64,000 nt of DNA, from the NCBI RefSeq assembly GCF_024169655.1, contig NZ_JALJWV010000001.1, positions 4,508,001 through 4,572,000 on the forward strand, in the 5' to 3' direction. Numbering within the stretch: position 1 is the stretch's first letter; every line of letters starts with the position of its first letter. The notes under the pieces are model-generated. The model was given only the letters and a program-made list of their open reading frames with translations, was not told where the DNA came from and searched no databases. The translations under genes and the position numbers were made by a program. The DNA is from Pseudomonas marginalis. GTDB lineage: Bacteria; Pseudomonadota; Gammaproteobacteria; Pseudomonadales; Pseudomonadaceae. This document shows, one piece after another, positions 17,388 through 26,670 of this stretch.

Positions 17388-17987
17388 TCACGCGACTTGC
17401 GCCAGCAACGCCTTGGCGTGGTTGATGCCTTTTTCCTGGAAGTCGCCGCTCAGGTTCACCCCTTCGGCGTGAATGAACGTCACGTCATGAATCCCGATAA
17501 ACGCCATCACCTGACGCAGGTAAGGTTCCTGGTGATCGGAGCTTGCACCGGTGTGAATCCCGCCCCGGGCGGTGAGCACGATGGCCCGCTTACCGATCAA
17601 CAAACCCTGGGGGCCGGTGGCGGTGTACTTGAAGGTCACACCCGCGCGCAACACATGATCCAGCCAGGCTTTGAGGGTGCTGGGGATGGCGAAGTTGTAC
17701 ATCGGCGCCGCCATCACCAACACGTCGGCGGCGAGCAATTCGTCGGTCAATTCGTTGGAGCGATCCAGAGAGGCCTGCTCGCTGGCGTTGCGCTGATCCG
17801 CCGGTTTCATCCAGCCGCCGAGCAGGTTGGCGTCCAGGTGCGGGAGCGGGTTGAGCGCCACGTCGCGCACAGTGATCTGATCCGCCGGGTGAGCCGCCTG
17901 CCACTGGCTGATGAACTGCCGAGTCAGTTGGCGGGAGATCGAATCCTGCTGGCGGGCGCTGCTTTCGATGATCAGAACGTTGGACAT
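17388..17987 (-). CDS. azoR: FMN-dependent NADH-azoreductase
   Basis: Flavodoxin-fold quinone/azo reductase of 199 residues, the standard AzoR length. It begins MSNVLIIESSARQQDSISRQ (phosphate-binding loop) and has the FMN-contacting MAAPMYNFAIPSTLKAWLDH and VLTARGGIHTG segments. It uses NADH to reduce quinones or azo compounds by two electrons as a cytoplasmic homodimer. Azo reduction is probably incidental, with quinone detoxification the physiological role. No linked regulator is adjacent; the next LysR gene lies 500 bases away beyond another gene. Confidence 0.93.
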   Translation of the reverse strand: MSNVLIIESSARQQDSISRQLTRQFISQWQAAHPADQITVRDVALNPLPHLDANLLGGWMKPADQRNASEQASLDRSNELTDELLAADVLVMAAPMYNFAIPSTLKAWLDHVLRAGVTFKYTATGPQGLLIGKRAIVLTARGGIHTGASSDHQEPYLRQVMAFIGIHDVTFIHAEGVNLSGDFQEKGINHAKALLAQVA

Positions 17988-18138
17988 GGCTGCGTAGGCT
18001 CCATCTGTAATTGCTGTAAGTCGATGGAGGAAAGATTAACCAGAGCCAATTCGATAAAAAAGCGCAAAAAACTGCTACAACCCATCTAGAAATTTGTTTA
18101 TAAGCGGAGTATTCCTGTAGACATGCTCCGCTGCTGCT

Positions 18139-18453
18139 TTATTTCGGGGCACAGGCCAGGGCGATACGCATCTTGATGATTGCGCGGTTGAACTTGGCGG
18201 TGGTGTTGGTGCTCTTGCCCGCCGGCACGCTGACAGTACGGCGACGTGGCGCTTCCGGGCCATTGGTGAAGGTGACGGAACACACCGCGTCGTTGGTCCC
18301 GTAGTTGTTCAGTTGGATCGAACTGATGTCACCGTCCACGTCGGACGCGGTGTAATCCACGCTCACGCCGTCGATTTTTTTTGTCACGTCGATCGGGTAG
18401 GCAAACGCGCTTAACGGCAGCAGCGCCAGCAACACACAACATAATTTTCTCAT
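18139..18453 (-). CDS. Small secreted/periplasmic protein of unknown function
   Basis: Protein of 104 residues with a signal peptide (MRKLCCVLLALLPLSAFAYP, cleavage probably after Ala18) and a short beta-rich mature part containing two cysteines (Cys at DAVCSVTF and ALACAPK), likely disulfide-bonded in the periplasm. The ATG at 18453 was chosen for the clean signal peptide; the frame is open to 18501. Close relatives occur in other pseudomonads, some mislabelled as 3-phosphoglycerate kinase; there is no kinase motif here. It is divergent from the LysR gene at 18503, which may control it. Confidence 0.78.
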   Translation of the reverse strand: MRKLCCVLLALLPLSAFAYPIDVTKKIDGVSVDYTASDVDGDISSIQLNNYGTNDAVCSVTFTNGPEAPRRRTVSVPAGKSTNTTAKFNRAIIKMRIALACAPK

Positions 18454-18502
18454 TCGGCAGTCTCCAATAAGGACTGTCAGCTTAGGACAAGAGGAGCTCA
18501 TC

Positions 18503-19426
18503 TTGAAAGCGCCCCGCGTTACCCTCGATCAATGGCGCACACTGCAAGCCGTGGTCGACCATGGCGGCTTCGCCCAGGCGGCCGAAGCGCTGCACCGTTC
18601 ACAGTCCTCGGTGAGCTACACCGTGGCCCGCATGCAAGACCAGCTCGGGGTGCCGCTGCTGCGCATCGACGGGCGCAAGGCCGTGCTCACCGACGCCGGC
18701 GAAGTGCTGTTGCGCCGCTCCCGGCAACTGGTGAAAAACGCCAGCCAACTCGAAGACCTCGCCCATCATATGGAACAAGGCTGGGAAGCCGAGGTGCGCC
18801 TGGTGGTCGATGCCGCCTACCCGAATGCGCGCCTGGTGCGCGCCCTGACCGCCTTTATGCCGCAGAGCCGCGGCTGTCGCGTGCGCCTGCGCGAGGAGGT
18901 GCTGTCGGGCGTTGAAGAGCTGTTGATCGAAGGCGTGGCCGACCTGGCGATCAGCGGCTTCAGCATCCCCGGTTACCTCGGCACGGAGATGAGCAACGTG
19001 GAGTTTGTCGCCGTCGCTCACCCCGAGCATGCCCTGCACCGTATGAATCGCGAACTGAGCTTCCAGGACCTGGAAAGCCAGATGCAAGTGGTGATCCGCG
19101 ACTCCGGGCGCCAGCAGCCGCGCGATGTCGGCTGGCTCGGCGCGGAACAGCGCTGGACCGTCGGCAGCCTCGCCACGGCGAGCAGTTTCGTCGGCAGCGG
19201 CCTGGGTTTTGCCTGGTTGCCGCGACACATGATCGAGCGCGAACTCGCCGAAGGCGTGCTCAAGCAGCTACCCTTGGAACAGGGCGGCAGCCGCCACCCC
19301 ACGTTCTACCTGTACTCGAACAAGGACAAACCCCTGGGGCCGGCGACGCAGATCCTCGTGGAGCTGCTGCGCACATTTGACACCGCGCCCCTGGATGCGC
19401 CTTTCGCCGCCCCGCAGCAAGCCTGA
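18503..19426 (+). CDS. LysR-family transcriptional regulator
   Basis: Regulator of 307 residues. The N-terminal HTH is clear (VTLDQWRTLQAVVDHGGFAQ, then AAEALHRSQSSVSYTVARMQ), followed by a substrate-binding-like effector domain. The start is TTG at 18503, with GAGGAG six bases before it. It is divergent from the small secreted protein with only about 50 bases between starts, and the alpha/beta hydrolase and cyclophilin genes follow on the same strand, 14 bases downstream. Target unknown. Confidence 0.9.
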   Translation: MKAPRVTLDQWRTLQAVVDHGGFAQAAEALHRSQSSVSYTVARMQDQLGVPLLRIDGRKAVLTDAGEVLLRRSRQLVKNASQLEDLAHHMEQGWEAEVRLVVDAAYPNARLVRALTAFMPQSRGCRVRLREEVLSGVEELLIEGVADLAISGFSIPGYLGTEMSNVEFVAVAHPEHALHRMNRELSFQDLESQMQVVIRDSGRQQPRDVGWLGAEQRWTVGSLATASSFVGSGLGFAWLPRHMIERELAEGVLKQLPLEQGGSRHPTFYLYSNKDKPLGPATQILVELLRTFDTAPLDAPFAAPQQA

Positions 19427-19440
19427 AACGGAGTTCATGC

Positions 19441-20244
19441 ATGGCCTGGTTCGAACATGAAGGGTGCAGCCTGCATTACGAGGAATATGGCCACGGCGCC
19501 CCACTGATTTTGATCCACGGCCTGGGCTCCAGCAGCCAGGATTGGGAGTTGCAGATTCCGGTGCTGGCCCGGCATTACCGGCTGATCGTGGTGGATGTGC
19601 GCGGCCACGGGCGCTCGGACAAACCCCGGGAGCGCTACAGCATCAAAGGTTTCACCTTCGACCTGATCGCCCTGATCGAACACCTGGACCTGCCTCCCGC
19701 CCATGTGGTGGGCTTGTCCATGGGCGGCATGATCGCGTTTCAACTGGCGGTGGACGAACCGGCGCGGGTCAAGAGCCTGTGCATCGTCAACAGCGCGCCC
19801 GAGGTCAAGGTGCGCAGCGCCGACGATTACTGGCAGTGGGCCAAGCGCTGGACCCTGGCACGCGTCCTCAGCCTGGGCACCATCGGCAAGGCCCTGGGCG
19901 ACCGCCTGTTTCCCAAACCGCAGCAGGCCGACCTGCGCCGCAAGATGGCCGAGCGCTGGGCAAAAAACGACAAACGTGCTTATCTCGCCAGCTTCGATGC
20001 GATTGTGGGCTGGGGCGTGCAGGAACAACTTTGCAGAATTACCTGTCCAACCCTGGTCATCAGCGCCGACCACGACTACACCCCTGTGGCACAGAAAGAA
20101 ATCTATGTAAAACTGCTGCCCGATGCGCGGCTGGTGGTGATCGAAGATTCCCGCCATGCCACGCCCTTGGATCAACCCGAAGTCTTTAACGCTACCCTTC
20201 TCGATTTTCTAAAGACAGTCGAAATCACTACCCAGGATCACTGA
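19441..20244 (+). CDS. Alpha/beta-fold hydrolase
   Basis: Cytoplasmic hydrolase of 267 residues. The oxyanion region is LIHGLGSSSQDW, the nucleophile elbow GLSMGG carries Ser93, and the acid and His are in ISADHDYTPV and SRHATPLDQP. The pattern is that of the 3-oxoadipate enol-lactonase/esterase-like branch, but no ring-cleavage genes are nearby, so the substrate is open. It starts 14 bases after the LysR gene and ends 3 bases before the cyclophilin gene, so the three probably form one transcript. Confidence 0.88.
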   Translation: MAWFEHEGCSLHYEEYGHGAPLILIHGLGSSSQDWELQIPVLARHYRLIVVDVRGHGRSDKPRERYSIKGFTFDLIALIEHLDLPPAHVVGLSMGGMIAFQLAVDEPARVKSLCIVNSAPEVKVRSADDYWQWAKRWTLARVLSLGTIGKALGDRLFPKPQQADLRRKMAERWAKNDKRAYLASFDAIVGWGVQEQLCRITCPTLVISADHDYTPVAQKEIYVKLLPDARLVVIEDSRHATPLDQPEVFNATLLDFLKTVEITTQDH

Positions 20245-20247
20245 CCC

Positions 20248-20811
20248 ATGCTGAAAAAAATCGCCTTCTTTGCCGGTTCCGTGCTGTTCGCTGCCAACCT
20301 GATGGCGGCCGAGCCTGCCAAGGCGCCCCACGTATTGATCTCCACCACCAACGGCGACATTGAAATCGAACTGGACCCGGTCAAGGCGCCGATCAGTACC
20401 AAGAACTTCCTGGCCTACGTCGACAAGGGTTTCTACACCAACACGATTTTCCACCGTGTGATCCCGGGCTTCATGGTCCAGGGCGGCGGGTTCACCACGC
20501 AGATGGCGCAAAAAGACACCAATCCGCCGATCAAAAACGAAGCCAGCAACGGCCTGCATAACGTGCGGGGCACGCTGTCGATGGCGCGCACCTCGAACCC
20601 GGATTCGGCCACCAGCCAATTCTTCATCAACGTCGCGGACAATGCCTTCCTCGACCCAGGTCGCGATGCCGGTTATGCCGTGTTCGCCAAAGTGGTCAAG
20701 GGCATGGACGTGGTCGACATCATCGTCAACTCGCAGACCACCACCAAACAAGGCATGCAAAACGTGCCCATCGATCCTGTCCTGATCAAGTCGGCCAAGC
20801 GCATCGACTGA
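20248..20811 (+). CDS. ppiA: Periplasmic cyclophilin-type peptidylprolyl isomerase
   Basis: Cyclophilin of 187 residues with a signal peptide (cleavage near NLMAA-EPAK), so it should act in the periplasm on cis/trans proline bonds of folding envelope proteins. Active-site landmarks are FHRVIPGFMVQGGGF, with the catalytic Arg in FHRV, and ATSQFFINVADNAFLD. Length and order match PpiA. It follows the hydrolase gene by 3 bases. Confidence 0.92.
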   Translation: MLKKIAFFAGSVLFAANLMAAEPAKAPHVLISTTNGDIEIELDPVKAPISTKNFLAYVDKGFYTNTIFHRVIPGFMVQGGGFTTQMAQKDTNPPIKNEASNGLHNVRGTLSMARTSNPDSATSQFFINVADNAFLDPGRDAGYAVFAKVVKGMDVVDIIVNSQTTTKQGMQNVPIDPVLIKSAKRID

Positions 20812-20894
20812 GGTCCGCAGGTAGTTCCGCGCGGCGCTCACAAGGCGTCGCGCGCCTTTGAACAGGAGAGCCCGCCGGGCGGGCGTCAACCCTA

Positions 20895-22727
20895 ATGCTC
20901 TATCGTCGTTTCGAACAACTGATCGATATTTTCCGCGACGCGCCCAGCGCCGCCCCTCCCGACAAAGTCCTGCCCTTCTACCTCTACTACTTGCGTCAGG
21001 TGTGGCCGTGTTTCGCCGCCCTGTTGGTGGTGGGCCTGATCGGCGCACTGATCGAAGTCGCGCTGTTCAGCTACCTGAGCCGCATCATCGACCTGGCCCA
21101 GGGCACACCGCCGGCGAATTTCTTCCAGGTTCACAGCACCGAGCTGATCTGGATGGCCGTGGTCGCCCTGCTGCTGCGTCCGATCTTCGGCGCCCTGCAT
21201 GACCTGCTGGTCCACCAGACCATCAGCCCCGGCATGACCAGCCTGATCCGTTGGCAGAACCACAGCTACGTGCTCAAGCAGAGCCTGAATTTCTTCCAGA
21301 ACGACTTCGCCGGGCGCATCGCCCAGCGCATCATGCAAACCGGCAACTCCCTGCGCGACTCCGCCGTGGCGGCCGTGGATGCGATCTGGCACGTGGCGAT
21401 CTACGCCATCAGTTCCCTGGTGCTGTTTGCCGAAGCCGACTGGCGCCTGATGATCCCGTTGGTGACCTGGATCGTCTGCTACAGCCTGGCATTGGGCTAC
21501 TTCGTGCCACGGGTGAAAGCGCGTTCGGTGATTTCCTCCGAGGCGCGCTCCAAGTTGATGGGGCGCATCGTCGATGGCTACACCAACATCACCACCTTGA
21601 AGCTGTTCGCCCATACCCAGTCCGAGCAGGAATATGCCAAGGAAGCGATCATCGAGCAGACCGAAAAAACCCAGTTGGCCAGCCGTGTGGTGACCAGCAT
21701 GGACGTGGTGATCACCACCATGAACGGCCTGCTGATCGTCACCACCACCGGCCTGGCCCTGTGGCTGTGGACCCACTCGCTGATTTCCGTGGGCGCGATT
21801 GCCCTGGCGACCGGCCTGGTGATTCGCATCGTCAACATGTCCGGTTGGATCATGTGGGTGGTCAATGGCATTTTCGAAAACATCGGCATGGTGCAGGACG
21901 GCCTGAAAACCATCGCCCAGCCGCTGGCCGTGGTCGACCGCGACAACGCTCCACGCCTGACCGTACCCCATGGCGAAGTACGCTTCGAGCAGGTGGATTT
22001 CCACTACGGCAAGAAGAGCGGGATCATTGGCGGCCTGAACCTGAACATCAAGGCCGGTGAAAAAATCGGCCTGATCGGCCCCTCCGGCGCGGGCAAATCG
22101 ACCCTGGTCAACCTGCTGCTGCGCCTGTACGACCTGCAAGGCGGGCGCATTTTGATCGACGGCCAGAACATCGCCGAGGTCGCCCAGGAAAGCCTGCGCG
22201 AACAGATCGGCATGATCACCCAGGACACCTCGCTGCTGCACCGCTCGATCCGCGAGAACCTGTTGTATGGCAAGCCGGACGCCAGCGACGAAGAACTCTG
22301 GGCCGCCATACACAAGGCGCGTGCCGATGAGTTCATCCCGCTGCTGTCGGACGCCGAAGGCCGCACCGGGCTGGATGCCCATGTGGGCGAGCGCGGGGTC
22401 AAACTGTCCGGCGGGCAACGCCAGCGCATCGCCATCGCGCGGGTGCTGCTCAAGGATGCGCCGATCCTGATCATGGACGAAGCCACCTCGGCGCTGGACT
22501 CGGAAGTCGAAGCGGCGATCCAGGAAAGCCTGGAAACCCTGATGCAAGGCAAAACGGTGATTGCGATTGCGCACCGGTTGTCGACCATTGCGCGGATGGA
22601 CCGCCTGGTGGTGCTGGAGAAAGGCCAGATCGCCGAGACCGGCAGCCATGCCCAGTTGCTCGCCCACGGCGGGCTGTATGCGCGGCTGTGGCAGCACCAG
22701 ACCGGAGGTTTTGTCGGCATCGACTGA
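20895..22727 (+). CDS. ABC exporter, fused permease and ATPase
   Basis: Half-transporter of 610 residues. A six-helix type-1 exporter membrane domain spans about residues 1-340, then an ATPase domain with Walker A (LIGPSGAGKSTLVNLLLRLY), Q-loop (MITQDTSLLHRS), signature (KLSGGQRQRIAIAR), Walker B (ILIMDEATSALD) and the switch His (IAIAHRLSTIA). It would work as a homodimer in the inner membrane. The MsbA/multidrug class is clear but the substrate is not. There is no partner gene. The ribosome site before the ATG at 20895 is weak. Confidence 0.9.
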   Translation: MLYRRFEQLIDIFRDAPSAAPPDKVLPFYLYYLRQVWPCFAALLVVGLIGALIEVALFSYLSRIIDLAQGTPPANFFQVHSTELIWMAVVALLLRPIFGALHDLLVHQTISPGMTSLIRWQNHSYVLKQSLNFFQNDFAGRIAQRIMQTGNSLRDSAVAAVDAIWHVAIYAISSLVLFAEADWRLMIPLVTWIVCYSLALGYFVPRVKARSVISSEARSKLMGRIVDGYTNITTLKLFAHTQSEQEYAKEAIIEQTEKTQLASRVVTSMDVVITTMNGLLIVTTTGLALWLWTHSLISVGAIALATGLVIRIVNMSGWIMWVVNGIFENIGMVQDGLKTIAQPLAVVDRDNAPRLTVPHGEVRFEQVDFHYGKKSGIIGGLNLNIKAGEKIGLIGPSGAGKSTLVNLLLRLYDLQGGRILIDGQNIAEVAQESLREQIGMITQDTSLLHRSIRENLLYGKPDASDEELWAAIHKARADEFIPLLSDAEGRTGLDAHVGERGVKLSGGQRQRIAIARVLLKDAPILIMDEATSALDSEVEAAIQESLETLMQGKTVIAIAHRLSTIARMDRLVVLEKGQIAETGSHAQLLAHGGLYARLWQHQTGGFVGID

Positions 22728-22872
22728 ACAACTCAACATGTGGGAGGGGTGGCCTGGATTTGTGTCACAACCCTGCTGTAATCAGTGCAGTGCCCAGACG
22801 GGCGCTGAAGTAAATCGCAGGGAGCATCATTGATTTACTGATTCGGTAGAGCGATCTATCAAGGACGGGTGC

Positions 22873-23574
22873 ATGTCTTTGTTCAAGCGTTCAGTCACAG
22901 AAGGTTTAGGTACGTTTTGGCTGGTGCTGGGCGGTTGCGGGAGTGCGGTGTTGGCCGCGGCGTTTCCCGCAGTCGGTATCGGGTTGTTGGGGGTGGCCCT
23001 GGCGTTCGGGCTCACGGTGCTGACCATGGCGGTCGCCATCGGGCACATCAGCGGTTGTCACCTCAACCCGGCGGTATCGGTGGGGCTGGTCGTGGGCGGC
23101 AGGTTTCCGGCCAGGGAGTTACCGGCGTACATCGTGGCCCAGGTCATTGGTGGCATTGTCGCGGCTGCGCTGCTGTATGTGATAGCCAGCGGCAAACCGG
23201 GGTTTGAACTGGCGTCAGGCCTGGCGTCCAACGGCTATGGCGAGCATTCGCCTGGCGGTTATTCATTGGCAGCGGGGTTCGTCTGTGAGCTGGTGATGAC
23301 GGCGATGTTCGTGCTGATCATCCTCGGCGCCACCGACCACCGTGCCCCGAAGGGCCTCGCGCCCGTCGCCATCGGCCTGGCCCTGACGTTGATCCACCTG
23401 ATCTCGATTCCCGTGACCAACACCTCGGTCAACCCGGCCCGCAGTACGGGACCGGCGCTGATCGTGGGCGGGTGGGCGATCCAGCAATTGTGGATGTTCT
23501 GGCTCGCGCCGATTCTTGGCGCGGTGATCGGCGGCGTGGTCTATCGATGGCTGGGCAAGGAGGAGCCGGCCTGA
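22873..23574 (+). CDS. aqpZ: Aquaporin Z
   Basis: Water channel of 233 residues with six helices and the two NPA boxes, HLNPAVS (Asn65) and SVNPARS near residue 188. The selectivity-filter neighbourhood includes GHISGCHLNPA and the second-half NTSVNPARSTGPAL, with Arg directly after NPA and Cys just before the first box, as in E. coli AqpZ. It lets water, not glycerol, cross the inner membrane. It is monocistronic, with 145 bases of upstream space. Confidence 0.95.
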   Translation: MSLFKRSVTEGLGTFWLVLGGCGSAVLAAAFPAVGIGLLGVALAFGLTVLTMAVAIGHISGCHLNPAVSVGLVVGGRFPARELPAYIVAQVIGGIVAAALLYVIASGKPGFELASGLASNGYGEHSPGGYSLAAGFVCELVMTAMFVLIILGATDHRAPKGLAPVAIGLALTLIHLISIPVTNTSVNPARSTGPALIVGGWAIQQLWMFWLAPILGAVIGGVVYRWLGKEEPA

Positions 23575-23586
23575 GGTAACACGGGG

Positions 23587-24711
23587 TCAGCCCTGCCGAT
23601 ACGGCAGGGCTGCCCTCGCCTCTTCGGCATACGTCAGAATCCCCACCCGCTCGCGCGCCAGGAAATCCTCAACCGCATTCTTCAACCCCGGATGGCGCAG
23701 GTAGTGCCACGACCGGGTGATCACCGGTTCGAACCCGCGAATCAATTTATGCTCGCCCTGGGCGCCGGCATCGAAGCGTTGCAAGCCGTGGGCAATGGCG
23801 TAATCCATGCCTTGGTAGAAACAGGTTTCGAAATGCAGGCGGTCGAATTCCGCCAGGCAGCCCCAGTAACGACCATAGAAGCTGTCGCCGCCGATCAGGC
23901 TGAACGCCATGGCCACCGGGCGTGTGCCTTGCTTAGCCAGCACCACGCGGATCGCTTCGGGCATACGTTCGGCCAGCAGGCTGAAAAACGCGCGGGTCAG
24001 GTACGGCGCTTGGCGGCGCACCGCGTAAGTGTTGGCGTAGCAGGCGTAGACAAAATCCCACTGCGCCTCGCTGAGTTCATGGCCTTGCAACCATTCGAAC
24101 TCGATGCCCTGCCCCGCCACCTGTTCGCGTTCCTTGCGCATCTGTTTACGCTTGCGCGAACTCAAGGCGTCGAGGAAGTCCTGAAAGTCTCGGTAGCCAC
24201 GGTTCTGCCAGTGAAACTGATAGCCCAGGCGCTGCAACCAACCCGGCTGTTGGGCCAGGGCGTCATCCGCCAGCGGATCGGTGAAGTTGATGTGCGCACT
24301 GGAGAGCCCTTCGATTTCCAGGTAACCCGGCAGGCTGTTGAGCAGCTCGAAACCGTCTTCAGCGCTGGCGGCCAGCAAGCGCGGGCCGCTGACCGGGCTG
24401 AACGGCACGGCGACCAACAGCTTGGGGTAGTAATCGATACCCGCCCGCTGGCAGGCATCCGCCCAACCGTGGTCGAAGACGTACTCGCCGGAGGAATGCC
24501 ACTTGCGATAACCGGGCAAAGCCGCCACCAGCCGATCACCTTCCCAGTGCAGTAAATGCTCGGGCTGCCAGCCCGAATGCGGGCCTAGGCTGGCGCTGTC
24601 TTCCAGTGCGCTCAGGAACGCGTGTCGCACAAAGGGCTGGGCCTGCGGCACCAGGGCGTCCCAGACCTGCGGGGCGATTTCGGACAGGCTGTCCAGGCGT
24701 TGCAGCGGCAT
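23587..24711 (-). CDS. FemAB-like GNAT acyltransferase (DUF482/PF04339)
   Basis: Cytoplasmic protein of 374 residues matching the FemAB-like family once called 'peptidogalycan biosynthesis'. Landmarks are FLDALSSRKRKQMRKEREQV, ARAFFSLLAERMPEAIRVVL-like helices, and the closing GAQGEHKLIRGFEPVITRSW. The fold is GNAT-type aminoacyl or acetyl transfer; no acceptor is known. Three in-frame starts lie within 13 bases; I took the ATG at 24711 because GAGG lies 6 bases before it. Confidence 0.85.
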   Translation of the reverse strand: MPLQRLDSLSEIAPQVWDALVPQAQPFVRHAFLSALEDSASLGPHSGWQPEHLLHWEGDRLVAALPGYRKWHSSGEYVFDHGWADACQRAGIDYYPKLLVAVPFSPVSGPRLLAASAEDGFELLNSLPGYLEIEGLSSAHINFTDPLADDALAQQPGWLQRLGYQFHWQNRGYRDFQDFLDALSSRKRKQMRKEREQVAGQGIEFEWLQGHELSEAQWDFVYACYANTYAVRRQAPYLTRAFFSLLAERMPEAIRVVLAKQGTRPVAMAFSLIGGDSFYGRYWGCLAEFDRLHFETCFYQGMDYAIAHGLQRFDAGAQGEHKLIRGFEPVITRSWHYLRHPGLKNAVEDFLARERVGILTYAEEARAALPYRQG

Positions 24712-24993
24712 CGGCATCCTCACTACTTCAGGGCGTGAAAGCCTCGCGAGTATCGCTTATCGCCGCCCCCGACACACCCTCGAATCGCCGGACAAGGCTC
24801 TAAATCAATAGTTCCATTCTAAATAAATTGTCATCTACCTGACATCATTTCGCCACTGCGCAGTCATAAACGATCGCGATACTGACGCCTGTTTTTAGCG
24901 CGCCTGGTTCTACCCCGGCGGTTATTTTCCGTCCGTCATCGGTCGGTTGTGTCCTGGATGGTTTGCCATCCCTCCTCACTTTCGGAGATTGAT

Positions 24994-26316
24994 ATGCGTC
25001 TTGCTTCCACTAAAACTGCGGCGGCCCTCTGTGGCGGCTTGTTGCTGGCCCTGAGCGTTCCGGCCAGCGCTGCAGTCGACGCTAAATTGCTCGACATGCT
25101 CAAGGCCAACGGTCAGATCACCGGTTCGCAGTACACTGAACTGCAAGCTGAGCTGGCCAAGGATCAGAAAGAAAAGCAGATCGCACAGCAAGCTCAACAA
25201 GAGACCAACGAACAGATCGCGGCCACCGCGAAAAAAACCAACGACCTGAGCGTGTTCGACCAGAAACTCGCCTGGGCCGCCAAGACCCAGTTCAAGGGTG
25301 ACGTGCGTTTCCGCCAGGAAACCGTGAAGATCCAGGGCGAATCCAACAACGGTGGCCGTGACAAGGACCGTCAACGCATCCGTGCCCGCCTGGGTGCCTA
25401 CACCGAGATCAACAACCAGGTCGACACCGGCATTCGTATCTCCACCGGCAGCAGCGACGACGCACGCTCCACCAACCAGGACCAAGACAACTACTTCGAC
25501 AAGAAGTCGATCTGGCTGGACCTTGGCTACATCGACTACCACCCGGACCAGATCAAGAACCTGCACGTCATCGGCGGCAAGATGCTCCAGCCGTGGGTAA
25601 GCATGGGCGACGTGATCTGGGATGGCGATATCAACCCGGAAGGTCTGGCACTGACCTACAAATACCCGCTGGGTAGCAGCGCCGAGCTGTTCGGCAGCCT
25701 CGGTAACTACAACCTCAAGGACAACGTCGACGGCGACGGCGTGCAATTTCGCAACGACCTGCGCCTGACTTCCGGCCAGTTGGGTACACGTTTCTCGGTG
25801 ACCGACAACCTGAAAATGACCCTGGGCGGCAGCATCTACGCCTACCAGAACGACGAAAACAGCACCTGTACGAGCAGCACCACGCCTTGCGCACTGGCGG
25901 TCAACGGCAACTCGGCGAACGAAGAATTCCGTCTGTACGAGGGTTTTGCCCAAGCTGACATCGGTGGCCTGGCTGTGCCGCTGGCGTTCTACGGTCAATA
26001 CGTGAAGAACAACGATGCGTCCAACGACCAGGACACCGCCTGGTTGCTGGGTGCCAAGTCCAAGGTGTTCGGTTTCAACCTGGACTACAACTACCGCGAT
26101 ACGCAACGTAACGCTGTAGTCGGCGCCTTCACCGATTCGGACTTCGCCAACGGCACCACCGGTTCGCGCGGCCATAAGATGAAGGTCAGCTACGACATCG
26201 ACAAGAACTTCGCCGTCGGCGCCACGTACTACCTGACCAAGGCTGACTATGCCAGCCGCACGCAGCGTGATGCCAACACCAACACCCTGCAGTTGGATGC
26301 TGAAGCCAAGTTCTAA
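24994..26316 (+). CDS. Putative outer-membrane porin (Porin_5-like)
   Basis: Protein of 440 residues. A signal peptide (MRLASTKTAAALCGGLLLAL, cleavage near SAA-VDA) precedes a helical, Gln-rich N-terminal segment (LAKDQKEKQIAQQAQQETNE) that may form a coiled coil. A long beta-barrel follows with repeated aromatic-ended strands, finishing in LQLDAEAKF with a terminal Phe, the outer-membrane assembly signal. This layout matches the Porin_5 putative porins. The ATG at 24994 has GGAG six bases before it. The 280-base upstream gap holds no gene and probably the promoter. Substrate unknown. Confidence 0.88.
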   Translation: MRLASTKTAAALCGGLLLALSVPASAAVDAKLLDMLKANGQITGSQYTELQAELAKDQKEKQIAQQAQQETNEQIAATAKKTNDLSVFDQKLAWAAKTQFKGDVRFRQETVKIQGESNNGGRDKDRQRIRARLGAYTEINNQVDTGIRISTGSSDDARSTNQDQDNYFDKKSIWLDLGYIDYHPDQIKNLHVIGGKMLQPWVSMGDVIWDGDINPEGLALTYKYPLGSSAELFGSLGNYNLKDNVDGDGVQFRNDLRLTSGQLGTRFSVTDNLKMTLGGSIYAYQNDENSTCTSSTTPCALAVNGNSANEEFRLYEGFAQADIGGLAVPLAFYGQYVKNNDASNDQDTAWLLGAKSKVFGFNLDYNYRDTQRNAVVGAFTDSDFANGTTGSRGHKMKVSYDIDKNFAVGATYYLTKADYASRTQRDANTNTLQLDAEAKF

Positions 26317-26436
26317 ATGTAAGTGCGACACGCCTTGGGCCAGGACGGCCCAGGGTGGCTTTAACAGCCTGGCGTGGGTGAATCGGTCCCCATCATCCGT
26401 CCGATTCCCCCACGCGAGTCTGCCTTCCCCCCGCCG

Positions 26437-26670
26437 TTACTGATCCTTGCGCCGCTCGGCGGCCAGCCGTTCAGCCAAGGCATCCACATCCTGTACCGGT
26501 GCCTGCGGCATGATCCGCAATGTGGCCTGCATCAGGCGCATCTGACGGATAAAACGCCGGCAATTGGGGCAGAACATCAAGTGATGACGCATCAGCAGCC
26601 GCTCGCGAAAGGTCAACAGACCATCGAGAAAGTCACTGGAACGCGCCACTTGCTCTTTACACGTCAACAT
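26437..26670 (-). CDS. Zinc-type anti-sigma factor
   Basis: Protein of 77 residues with an HxxxCxxC motif (HHLMFCPNC) near residues 29-37, the signature of ZAS anti-sigma factors, and a helical remainder. There is no membrane segment, so it would act in the cytoplasm, like redox- or stress-responsive ZAS proteins. Its start overlaps the end of the ECF sigma gene by 7 bases, so it is almost certainly the cognate inhibitor. The layout matches PA3284/PA3285 of P. aeruginosa as I recall it. Confidence 0.82.
   Translation of the reverse strand: MLTCKEQVARSSDFLDGLLTFRERLLMRHHLMFCPNCRRFIRQMRLMQATLRIMPQAPVQDVDALAERLAAERRKDQ

Noticed and set aside
20892..22739. A 615-codon frame antisense to the ABC exporter
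   Set aside because: His/Gln/Asp-rich shadow of a gene with all ABC motifs intact on the other strand.
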